Source: Candidatus Aphodovivens avistercoris
GTDB taxonomy: Bacteria; Actinomycetota; Coriobacteriia; Coriobacteriales; Eggerthellaceae
Assembly (NCBI GenBank): GCA_018710945.1
Contig: DVIW01000020.1
Coordinates: 31,046 to 95,045 of the forward strand
Direction: 5' to 3'
DNA: 64,000 nt
The position numbers and the translations under genes are program-made. Each line of letters starts with the position of its first letter. Within the stretch, counting starts at the first letter, position 1. Of this stretch, positions 33,250 through 41,267 are shown in pieces. The notes beneath the pieces were generated by a model, which searched no databases, was not told the DNA's origin, and was given only the letters and a program-made list of their open reading frames with translations.

Positions 33250-33582
33250 CTACTTGACGAAGCAGGCCGTCTTGGTGCCCGCGAGCTGGGCCATGCGCGC
33301 ACCCAGCTTCTCCACCGGCAGCACCTCGATGGCGTGCGCCAGGCAGTGCAGCTGGCACAGCGGCTTCTTGCCCTCTTCGATGCGGCCGGCGCAGCGGTCG
33401 CACAAGCTCGACGGCACGGGCAGGTAGTCCCACTCCCACTTGCCGCCCAGCTTCTCGGGCCCGATCTGCTGCAGCTTGATGCCCCATTCGTCCTGCGCCA
33501 GGCCCTTCTCCTTGCGGCACGACACCTCGCACGAATGGCAGCCCGTGCAGTACTCGTAGTTGATCAGCATTCCGTAGCTCAT
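33250..33582 (-). CDS. 4Fe-4S ferredoxin-type electron-transfer subunit (copy 2)
   Basis: 110 residues, the same length as the copy at 5397-5729 and closely similar. Cysteine groups are CTGCHSCEVSCRKE and CDRCAGRIEEGKKPLCQLHC. No signal peptide or membrane segment. It lies 10 bp after the molybdopterin subunit gene, so the two are surely co-translated. It would hand electrons from a cytoplasmic donor to the catalytic subunit. No membrane anchor subunit is encoded, so the enzyme is probably soluble. Confidence 0.9.
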   Translation of the reverse strand: MSYGMLINYEYCTGCHSCEVSCRKEKGLAQDEWGIKLQQIGPEKLGGKWEWDYLPVPSSLCDRCAGRIEEGKKPLCQLHCLAHAIEVLPVEKLGARMAQLAGTKTACFVK

Positions 33583-33592
33583 GGTGCCCCCT

Positions 33593-35878
33593 TTACGCCT
33601 GCACCGGCGCTTCGGTGCGGCTGATCTTGCAGATTCCGTTCTTGTACGGCGCGCCGTAACCCGTCACGCCCACGTCCTCGTGCGGCATGAGGTTGTTCGG
33701 ATTGCTGTCGAAAGCTCCGTACAACTCCGGCGCCTCGCCGTTGCGCTCGGGGAACCACCAGCCGTGCTGCAGGTGGATCAGCCTCTCGTTCACCTCGTTG
33801 GTGAGGTGCGCGCGCTGGCGGCACGAGCCGAACGGCGTCTCGACGAGCACCCAGTCGCCGTCGGCGATGCCGAAGCGCGCCGCCGTGGCCGGGTTGATGG
33901 TGACCAGCGGGTCAGGGTTGATGGCGCGCAGGCTGGGGATCTGGCGATGCTCGGAGTGGAACATGGCGATGTTGCGCCCGCCCGTCGTGTACACCAGCGG
34001 GTATTCCTCCGCCAGCTCGGGCTGCGAAAGCGGGCTGTACGTGGGCTCGCGGTAGTAGGGCACCGGGCTCTCGCCGTAGGATTCCAGCACCGGCGAGTAC
34101 AGCTCCACCTTGCCCGTGACCGTCTCGAAGCCCGGCTCGCCGTCGCGGCGCAGCTTGCCCGTCTTGTACTTGTAATACTCGTAGCCCGACATCTTGGCGG
34201 GAACGCCCTTCACCTCGTCCAGGCCGTAGCCGTAGCTTTCGCGCAGCAGCTTGTCGAAGAAATCGTCGGGACCTTCGATGCCCTCCCACATCTCGGGCTT
34301 CAGGCGCTTGCCCATGTCGATGAGGATCTCCAGATCGCTTTTGGTGTTGTCGTTGCGGATGGCCTCGTTCATGGCGCCGATGAAGTGCTGGTTGCGCCCG
34401 TAGTTCGGCGTGACCAGGCCCTCATGCTCGGCGAAGGTAGACAGCGGCAGCACCACGTCGGCCAGGCCCATGATGGACGGCGTCATGAAGATGTCCTGCG
34501 CCACCACGAAGTCGAGGTCCTTCATAGCCTCGTACCAGCGCTTCGACTGCGCGGCCTCGCAGGCCAGAAGGTTGCTGCCCAGCATCCAGCACATGCGCAG
34601 CTTGTAGTAGCCCTCGCGGTCGGCGAACTGGCCCTCCAGCCAGTCCAGCAGCGTGTCGCCCTGGATGCCGCCCAGAACGGAACCAGTGTTGAACAGGGCG
34701 TACTTGCCGTCGGGATCCACCACGCGCTTGGTGGCCAGCTCGTCGGGCAGCGTGTTCACCATGTCGTAGCGCCACTTGCCGATGAAGCTCTCGGTGTTCA
34801 TGACGGCGATGCCACCGGGAACGTCGATGTAGCCGCAGATGGCCACCAGCGCCAGGAAGCACTGACCCGCCTGCGTGGACTGCTTCGACTGGTCCAGCGC
34901 CACGCCCCAGGTGGCCGTGGAGGGCGCGTTCGTGGCGAAGGCGCGGGCGGCGGCGCGCAGCGTGTCGGCGGGAACCCACGACACCTCTTCCACGCGCTCG
35001 GGCGTCCACTCGCGACAGGCCTCGGCGAACTCGTCGAAGCCGTAGCACCAGTTCTCCACGAAGTCGTGGTCGTAGAGGTCTTCCTGGATGATGACGTTGC
35101 ACAGGCCCATGCCCACTGCGGCGTCCGTGCCAGGGCGCAGCTGCAGGTGGTACTCCGCGTGCGCGCCCAGCCAGGTGAGGCGCGGGTCGATGGTGATGAT
35201 CTTGGAGCCGCGCTTCATCAGGTCGATGATGCTGTGACCGAAGAAGCCGTCGGGGCTGGAGTACAGCGGGTCCTTGCCCCACACCACGATGTACTTGGGC
35301 ACCTGGTAGCCGGGATGGTCGTAGCGGTCCTCGTAGTACTGCGCCCAGTCGATCTCGGGGATGCCGGCGCCCAGCAGGAAGTTCGTGATGGTGGCGCGCG
35401 GGCCGTAGCAGGCCTGGCCGGAGAACGGCTGCGTGCTGGAGCCGTTCGGCGTGTTCAGCACCGCCGGACCGTACACCGGGGCGTACAGCGTGGACTCGCG
35501 GCCGGTGCCCGTGATGGTGAAGATGGCCTCGGAGCCGTAGTCCTTCCAGATCTCGCGTACCTTCGCCTCGATGAGGTCGTAGGCCTCGTCCCAGCTGATC
35601 TTGCGCCAGGCGTCCTTGCCGCGATCGGCGCGGTCGCGCACCATGGGCGACAGCAGGCGGTCGGGATGGTACATCACCTCGTCAAGCGCGACGCAGCGCG
35701 GGCACAGGCGGCCCTGCGTGACGGGGTTGTCGGGGTCGCCCTCCACCTTCACCAGCTTGTTGTCCTTCACGGTGAGGATGAGGCCGCATCCCACGGGGTG
35801 GTCTCCCGGAGGCGACCACGCGCACGTGCGCACCTTCATCACGCCATCGCTTTCCACGATATAGGGTGTTTTCTCCAT
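33593..35878 (-). CDS. molybdopterin-dependent oxidoreductase, cytoplasmic (copy 2, intact)
   Basis: 761 residues, DMSO-reductase superfamily. The N-terminal Fe-S region has RTCAWSPPGDHPVGCG (Cys19, Cys31) and GRLCPRC (Cys59, Cys62). Cys157 in SGQACYGPRA is the likely Mo/W ligand. Molybdopterin-contact motifs include VVWGKDPLYS, TIDPRLTWLG, LRPGTDAAVGMGL and the C-terminal GRNIAMFHSEHRQIPSLRAI. There is no twin-arginine leader. The length and lack of leader resemble the acetylene hydratase/pyrogallol transhydroxylase side of the family. Several soluble aromatic dehydroxylases of Eggerthellaceae also fall near there, so a catechol or other aromatic substrate is plausible but unproven. ATG at 35878. 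No LuxR regulator gene adjoins this copy. Confidence 0.9.
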   Translation of the reverse strand: MEKTPYIVESDGVMKVRTCAWSPPGDHPVGCGLILTVKDNKLVKVEGDPDNPVTQGRLCPRCVALDEVMYHPDRLLSPMVRDRADRGKDAWRKISWDEAYDLIEAKVREIWKDYGSEAIFTITGTGRESTLYAPVYGPAVLNTPNGSSTQPFSGQACYGPRATITNFLLGAGIPEIDWAQYYEDRYDHPGYQVPKYIVVWGKDPLYSSPDGFFGHSIIDLMKRGSKIITIDPRLTWLGAHAEYHLQLRPGTDAAVGMGLCNVIIQEDLYDHDFVENWCYGFDEFAEACREWTPERVEEVSWVPADTLRAAARAFATNAPSTATWGVALDQSKQSTQAGQCFLALVAICGYIDVPGGIAVMNTESFIGKWRYDMVNTLPDELATKRVVDPDGKYALFNTGSVLGGIQGDTLLDWLEGQFADREGYYKLRMCWMLGSNLLACEAAQSKRWYEAMKDLDFVVAQDIFMTPSIMGLADVVLPLSTFAEHEGLVTPNYGRNQHFIGAMNEAIRNDNTKSDLEILIDMGKRLKPEMWEGIEGPDDFFDKLLRESYGYGLDEVKGVPAKMSGYEYYKYKTGKLRRDGEPGFETVTGKVELYSPVLESYGESPVPYYREPTYSPLSQPELAEEYPLVYTTGGRNIAMFHSEHRQIPSLRAINPDPLVTINPATAARFGIADGDWVLVETPFGSCRQRAHLTNEVNERLIHLQHGWWFPERNGEAPELYGAFDSNPNNLMPHEDVGVTGYGAPYKNGICKISRTEAPVQA

Positions 35879-36091
35879 CGCTTGCCTTCCTCTCGTCTTG
35901 AACGGCCCGCCGGCTTCGCGCTGCGCCCTTTGGGGCGCCAAGGCACGACGCACCGCCCTTGCAACATACCGCCGATTCGATCTGGATGCACTGGGCATCG
36001 CGCCCTAAGTTTCCGCCGATTCCGGTCATTTCATGACACACACGCCAAGCGCTGGTGCAAAGCAAGAGCGCGAGAGCGCGCCACGACGAAT

Positions 36092-36115
36092 GCGCCCGCC
36101 AGAGATGGCGGGCGC
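36092..36115 (-). terminator. hairpin downstream of the ABC permease gene
   Basis: GCGCCCGCC and GGCGGGCGC, a 9-bp perfect stem with a 6-nt loop, 117 bp after the permease stop. It lies in the 353-bp gap (35879-36231) that also holds the promoter of the oxidoreductase. No gene is seen in that gap. Confidence 0.45.
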
Positions 36116-36231
36116 TTGAATGCGGCATGCGAAAGACGCCGCGCCATGGGAACGCGGCGGCGCGGCAGCGCAAAGCGGTAAGCGCAGCGCGGCCCCGGCG
36201 CGAAGCGGAAGCCGAGCGCGCCGCCGCGGCG

Positions 36232-39200
36232 CTACTCCACGCTCTTCAGGGCGCCGATCATGTCGATGCGGTCGAGGGTGCGGTTGGTGATGGCGTCCAC
36301 CACGAGGGCGAACGCGAAGGGCAGCGCGGCGCAGATGACCATGCTGTACCACTCGATGTGCACGGGGAACGCGATGCCGGGCATGTTGAGCGAGCCCAGC
36401 AGCAAGCCTCCCAGCGGCGGGCCGGCCACCAGGCCGAACGCGATGCCGACGCCCGTGAGGATAAGCGTCTCCTTGTTCACGTAGTGGTGCACCTCGCGGC
36501 GGCGGAAGCCCAGCACCTTGATGGTGGCCAGCTCGCGCTCGCGCTCGGAGATGTTGGTGGTGGCCAGCGTGAACAGCACCACGAACGCCAGCGCCGCGGC
36601 CATCGCCAAGATGACTGCCACCACGGTGTTGATCAGCTGGAACGACGTGGCGAAACTGTCCTGCAGCTCGCGCGTGCTGACCACGGAAAGGTACGCCTCG
36701 TCCTGCGACAGCTCGTCGGCGAACGCCGGGCCGTCCGCGCCGTCCGCCATGTGCAGCAAGGCGGCGTTCGCCTGGAAGCTGCCGCTCCCGAACAGCGCCT
36801 CGTAGGCCTCCTGCGACAGGTAGGCGTAGTTGCCTAGGTAGCTGGTGGCGATGGCGGCCACCGTCGTCTCGCGCTGCTCCAGCGAACTGTCCTGCAGCTC
36901 CACGGCGTCGCCCACGGAAAGCCCCAGCACATCGGCGGCGTTCTGCGTGATGACGGCCCCTTCCGCAGGCAGCGCCACCTCCGCCCCGGCCGCGTCGGCC
37001 AGCCCCACGTAAGACGCCAGGTCGCTTTGGTCGGCGACGACGATGATCTGCACGTCAACGCCGTCCTGCCCGTTGTTCACCTCGCCGGAATCGACCAGCG
37101 CCTCCTTCAGGTCCGCCACCTCCGCGTCGGCCGCCAGGGAATCGCGCGCTTGGTCGAAATCGTCCGCGCTGGTCACCGCCATGATGTCGTACTTGTCGAT
37201 GCTCTCGTACTGCTCGGGCGCCATCAGGGCCACGGAGTCCTTGATGACGAACGCGCACACGATGAGCGCCGTGCAGCCCATGATGCCCGCCACCGTCATG
37301 AAGAAGCGCTTCTTGTAGCGGAACAGGTTGCGCGCCGTCACCTTGTTCAAGAACGACAGCCGCTTCCACACGAAGGGAATGCGCTCCAAGAAGATGCGCG
37401 AGCCGAACTTGGGCGTCTTCGGGCGCAGCAGCTCGGCCGGCGTCTGCATGATCTCGCTGCGGCAGGCCAGAAACGCCGACCCGCCGATGGCCACCACGAA
37501 CAGCAGAATGCCGACGGTGCCGCTGACCAGGTTGTAAAGGATGGGATAGCTGGGCAGCACGTACATCACGTCGAACACGCTGAACAGGAACACGGGCAGA
37601 AGCACGAACCCGAACACGTTGCCCACAGCCCCGCCCAGAATGCACGCCGACAGCGCGTAGATGAGGTACTTCGCGTACACCTGGTGCTTCGCGAAGCCCA
37701 GCGACTTGTAGGTGCCGATGAGCCCGCGCTGCTCTTCCACCAGCCGCGTGATGGCGGTCAGGCTCACCAGAATGGCCACCACCAGGAATATGATGGGGAA
37801 CGCCGTGCCCAGCGCCTCGATGGAGTCCGCGTCGCTCTCGATGGAGCTGTAGCCGGAAAGCGACGAGCGGTCCTGGATGTACCACGTGGCAGGCTCGATG
37901 GCCTCCACGTCCGCGCGCGCGTCGGCCAGCTCTTTCAGCGCGTCGGCCTTCTCCTGCTCGTAGTCGGCGCGCTGCTCGTCCAGCTCGGCCTGGCCGTCGG
38001 CCAGTTCGGCAGCACCGTCGTCCAGCTCGGATTGGCCGGCGTAGAGCTCGGCCCAGCCGGCGTCGATCTGCGCCTGCGCGGCGTTGAGCTGCGCCAGGCC
38101 GTCATCGATCTCCTGCTGCTGGGCCTCAAGCCCTGCCCGCTGCTGCTCAAGGTCGGAAAGCTGCTGCCCAAGCGCCTCCTTCTGGCCCTTCAGCATCGCA
38201 ACGTTCTGGTCGTTGGCGTAAGCGTCTTCCGCGTATTTGATCGCGAACGAGCGCTGAGCTTCGATCCTGACTATCTCCTGCGCCTTTTGGTCGGCGGAAA
38301 GGCTCTCATCGGCTTCGATCGCTGCAACTGCGGCATCGAACTTCGCGTTGATTTCCGCAAGGCCCTGCTGGAAGGCTTCCTCCGCCTGCGCCAGGCCCGC
38401 ATCGATCTGGCTGATCCCCGCCTCGATCTGGGCGATGCCGTCTTCAAGCTGGCTGCGCCCCTCATCCAGCTGCGCTTGCCCGTCCTCGAGCGCGGCGCGG
38501 TTCGCGTCGATCTCGGCCTGCCCGTCGATGAGCTCCTGGCGGCCGGCGTCCAGCTCGGCCTGGCCCGATTCCAGCTCGGCGCGGCCGTCGTCTATCTCGG
38601 CCTGGCCGTCGGCGAAGGCCCGCTCGGCCTCGTCGAAGCCCTCCTGCGCCTCGGCTTCGCCGTCTTCCACCTGCTCAAGCGCGTCGCCCACCACTTCGTC
38701 GGTGCGTGCCTGGGCGCGCTCGTCGGCAATGGCGTCTATCCGGTCAGTCGCCTGCGCCACGGCCTCGTCGTAGTCGGCGGAGTAGCAGCGCAGCCCGTCC
38801 GCGCCGGCCAGGCGCACGTAGGCCACCGTGAAGGTTTCCGCCGCGTCCGTTTCCACGTCGTCTTCCGTCACGAAGAACGCGTAGTCGGACGACTGCGCCG
38901 CGCGGAAGCCCATGCTGCCCTCGGCGTTGTTCACCTCCATCGGGTCGATCACCGTGCCCACGATGGTGTAATCACGCCGATCGAACACGGCCGTCGCGTC
39001 GTCGGGGTCGTCCAGCCGCAGCTCATCGCCGATGGCCTCGCCGGAGTCCTTCAGGAAACCGCTGGTCACGGCCACTTCGCCCGGCTCATCGGGCAGCTCG
39101 CCCTCCAGCAGGTACGGCTCGTTGAGGCCCGATGGCGAAAGCGCCTTCACGTCCACAGTGGCGCGTTCGCCGTCCACCACGACGCGCGCCGTCTCGGAAT

Positions 39201-39465
39201 AGCCGCCTTCCGCCTGTTCCACGCCCTCCACGGACGCCAGCGCGTCCACGTCGTCCTGCGTGAGGCCCAGCGTGGACAGCACGCGCACGTCGAACAGCTG
39301 CTGTCTGTCGAAGAAATCGTCCGCCGCCGCGCGCAGATCGTCGCAGCCCGCCTTCAAACCCGAGAACATGCACGTGCCCAAGATGGTGATGACCACGATG
39401 GCCACGAACCGCTTCAGGTTGCCGCGGATGGTGCGCAGTATGTCCTTTACGAACGCGGCGGGCAT
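36232..39465 (-). CDS. FtsX/MacB-type ABC transporter permease with long heptad-repeat domain
   Basis: 1077 residues. A membrane segment at about 19-37 is followed by an extracytoplasmic MacB-like domain. Then comes a ~260-residue coiled-coil region (about 260-525) made of units like DGQAELDAGRQEL, LEDGQAQLDEGRSQL and LDDGAAELADGQAEL. Three FtsX-core membrane segments lie at about 555-665, a second extracytoplasmic domain follows, and the last three segments are at about 960-1060. This is the ABC3 permease layout with two FtsX repeats. It probably exports or senses peptides or drugs with the ATPase encoded 7 bp upstream. The function of the repeat domain is unknown. Confidence 0.88.
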   Translation of the reverse strand: MPAAFVKDILRTIRGNLKRFVAIVVITILGTCMFSGLKAGCDDLRAAADDFFDRQQLFDVRVLSTLGLTQDDVDALASVEGVEQAEGGYSETARVVVDGERATVDVKALSPSGLNEPYLLEGELPDEPGEVAVTSGFLKDSGEAIGDELRLDDPDDATAVFDRRDYTIVGTVIDPMEVNNAEGSMGFRAAQSSDYAFFVTEDDVETDAAETFTVAYVRLAGADGLRCYSADYDEAVAQATDRIDAIADERAQARTDEVVGDALEQVEDGEAEAQEGFDEAERAFADGQAEIDDGRAELESGQAELDAGRQELIDGQAEIDANRAALEDGQAQLDEGRSQLEDGIAQIEAGISQIDAGLAQAEEAFQQGLAEINAKFDAAVAAIEADESLSADQKAQEIVRIEAQRSFAIKYAEDAYANDQNVAMLKGQKEALGQQLSDLEQQRAGLEAQQQEIDDGLAQLNAAQAQIDAGWAELYAGQSELDDGAAELADGQAELDEQRADYEQEKADALKELADARADVEAIEPATWYIQDRSSLSGYSSIESDADSIEALGTAFPIIFLVVAILVSLTAITRLVEEQRGLIGTYKSLGFAKHQVYAKYLIYALSACILGGAVGNVFGFVLLPVFLFSVFDVMYVLPSYPILYNLVSGTVGILLFVVAIGGSAFLACRSEIMQTPAELLRPKTPKFGSRIFLERIPFVWKRLSFLNKVTARNLFRYKKRFFMTVAGIMGCTALIVCAFVIKDSVALMAPEQYESIDKYDIMAVTSADDFDQARDSLAADAEVADLKEALVDSGEVNNGQDGVDVQIIVVADQSDLASYVGLADAAGAEVALPAEGAVITQNAADVLGLSVGDAVELQDSSLEQRETTVAAIATSYLGNYAYLSQEAYEALFGSGSFQANAALLHMADGADGPAFADELSQDEAYLSVVSTRELQDSFATSFQLINTVVAVILAMAAALAFVVLFTLATTNISERERELATIKVLGFRRREVHHYVNKETLILTGVGIAFGLVAGPPLGGLLLGSLNMPGIAFPVHIEWYSMVICAALPFAFALVVDAITNRTLDRIDMIGALKSVE

Positions 39466-39472
39466 GGGCGCA

Positions 39473-40174
39473 TCACCACTCGATGTCCTCGATGGGGGTG
39501 GGATGCTCGTTGCGCTCCTGACTGGTCACCTTGCCGTTCTTGAAGCGGATCACGCGATCGGCCATGTCGGCCAGCGCCGCGTTGTGGGTGACGATGATGA
39601 CGGTCATGCCGCCGGCGCGGCAGGTGTCCTGCAGAAGCTTGAGGATCTGCTTGCCCGTGGCGTAGTCCAGCGCGCCGGTGGGCTCGTCGCACAGCAGCAG
39701 CTTGGGGTTCTTCGCCAGAGCGCGCGCGATGGACACGCGCTGCTGCTCGCCGCCGGAAAGCTGCGCGGGGAAGTTGTCCAGCCGGTGCCCCAGCCCCACC
39801 TGGCGCAGCGTCTCGGCCGGATCCAGCGAGTCGGGGCAGATCTGGCTTGCCAGCTCCACGTTCTCCAGCGCCGTGAGGTTGGGCACCAGGTTGTAGAACT
39901 GGAACACGAAGCCGATGTCGTTGCGACGGTACTCCACCAGGTCGTCGCCCACCAGCTTCGCGATGTCGCGGCCGGCCACCAAGACCTCGCCCGACGTGGG
40001 GGAATCCATGCCGCCCAGGATGTTCAGCGCGGTGGTCTTGCCGGCGCCGGACGCGCCCAGGATGACCGACAGCTCGCCCTGCTCGGTCTGAAACGTCGCG
40101 CCGTCCAGCGCGAACACCGCGGCGTCGCCCTCGCCGTAGCGGCGCACCACGTTGTTGAAGGAGACGTAGGCCAT
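39473..40174 (-). CDS. ABC transporter ATP-binding protein (MacB/LolD type)
   Basis: 233 residues. Walker [39 protein letters not shown] (the Q-loop typical of MacB/LolD ATPases), signature [15 protein letters not shown], Walker [12 protein letters not shown] and H-loop [14 protein letters not shown]. The ATG at 40174 follows GGGGAGGGTTCGC. The stop is 7 bp before the FtsX-type permease, so the two form one transporter, driven by the promoter at 40291-40319. Confidence 0.92.
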   Translation of the reverse strand: MAYVSFNNVVRRYGEGDAAVFALDGATFQTEQGELSVILGASGAGKTTALNILGGMDSPTSGEVLVAGRDIAKLVGDDLVEYRRNDIGFVFQFYNLVPNLTALENVELASQICPDSLDPAETLRQVGLGHRLDNFPAQLSGGEQQRVSIARALAKNPKLLLCDEPTGALDYATGKQILKLLQDTCRAGGMTVIIVTHNAALADMADRVIRFKNGKVTSQERNEHPTPIEDIEW

Positions 40175-40290
40175 GCGAACCCTCCCCTGCCCCGCCGCGC
40201 AAACCCCTCGCGGCAGCGGGCCTGTCTCTGCCCGACGCGGCGCGGCGCGCAACGGCACCGTCCCGCCGGGCAATCGTTTCCACTACGTTG

Positions 40291-40319
40291 AGTATAGGTT
40301 TACCGCAAAGCCTCGGCAA
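40291..40319 (-). promoter_or_regulatory. promoter of the MacB-type ABC operon
   Basis: On the minus strand TTGCCG, a 17-bp spacer and TATACT. Transcription would begin near 40284, about 110 bp upstream of the ATPase start. The remaining gap from 40320 to 40448 shows no gene. Confidence 0.6.
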
Positions 40320-40448
40320 CGAGAATTCCGCGCTTCCAAGCGGGAAAGCGCAAATCGCCTGGGAAAACAGAGCTGCGGAAGGGATGGGAAAGCGCAGACG
40401 CGGCCTGCGGGGAACGCGGCGGGAAGCTGCCGCCGCCCGCGACGGGCG

Positions 40449-41138
40449 CTATTCCTCCAGCGCGGCGTCCACCAGCGCGGCCACGTGTAGGCGCATCGTG
40501 TCGAGGCAGGGCACGCAGGTGGCGGAGTCGTCCAGGATGAGGGGCAGCTCGGTGCAGCCCAGCACCACGGCCTCGATGCCGCAGCGGGCGCGCAGGCGCT
40601 CCGCGACAGCCGCCAGCCCGGCGCGCGTCGCCTCGCGCACGATGCCGAACTCCAGCTCTTCGGAGATCACGCGCGCAACGTAGCGGCGGTCGGCATCATC
40701 GGGAACCGCCAAGCGGATGCCCGCTTTCTCGAACGCGCGCGCATAGAAGTCGTGCGTCATCGTGGGCAAGGTGCCCAGCAGGCCCACCTTCCCGTAGCCG
40801 CGGCGGGCGGCCTCGCGGCAGCAGGCGTCCACGATGCTGACCAGGGGGATGGGCGAGCGGCGCTGCAGCTCGTCGAACACGAGGTGCGGCGTGTTCGCGC
40901 ACAGGGCCCCCACCTCGGCGCCGGCGCCGGCCACGCGCTCGAGCGCGGCGGACAGGTAGTCGGCCAGCTCTTTGAAGCGCTCCTCGCTTTCCAGGCGCAG
41001 CACGTGGAACACGTCCACGCTCTCGATGGTCAGAAGCGGGAAACGGCCCGCGCGCTCGTGGACGCCGTGCACGATGTCGTGGTAGTACGGGATGGTGGAT
41101 TCCGGCCCCATGCCGCCTATCAGACCGAGCTTCTTCAT
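40449..41138 (-). CDS. aspartate/glutamate racemase family protein
   Basis: 229 residues. It opens with KLGLIGGMGPESTIPYY. The two catalytic cysteines are in ALCANTPHLVFDEL and VLGCTELPLIL, as in PLP-independent amino-acid racemases (aspartate racemase group, YgeA-like). The usual ANT motif is present after the first Cys. The substrate (Asp, Glu or broader) is not clear. It is a cytoplasmic enzyme, preceded by an unrelated tsa gene with a 129-bp gap. Confidence 0.88.
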   Translation of the reverse strand: MKKLGLIGGMGPESTIPYYHDIVHGVHERAGRFPLLTIESVDVFHVLRLESEERFKELADYLSAALERVAGAGAEVGALCANTPHLVFDELQRRSPIPLVSIVDACCREAARRGYGKVGLLGTLPTMTHDFYARAFEKAGIRLAVPDDADRRYVARVISEELEFGIVREATRAGLAAVAERLRARCGIEAVVLGCTELPLILDDSATCVPCLDTMRLHVAALVDAALEE

Positions 41139-41267
41139 CGCAGGCCGTCCCCCGCTTCCTTTCCGTTTCCCCCTGTCGCACGCTTTTTCAGCCCGCGACG
41201 TTCGAGCTTCGCCCTTACGCGCCAGCCGCCGCTTTGCGCCGGTGGACGGCGCTGTGGCGACGAGGTG

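Noticed and set aside
37900..38620. Tandem DNA repeats or CRISPR-like spacing
   Set aside because: The regular pattern is heptad-repeat coding sequence of the ABC permease. Units vary and there are no spacers.
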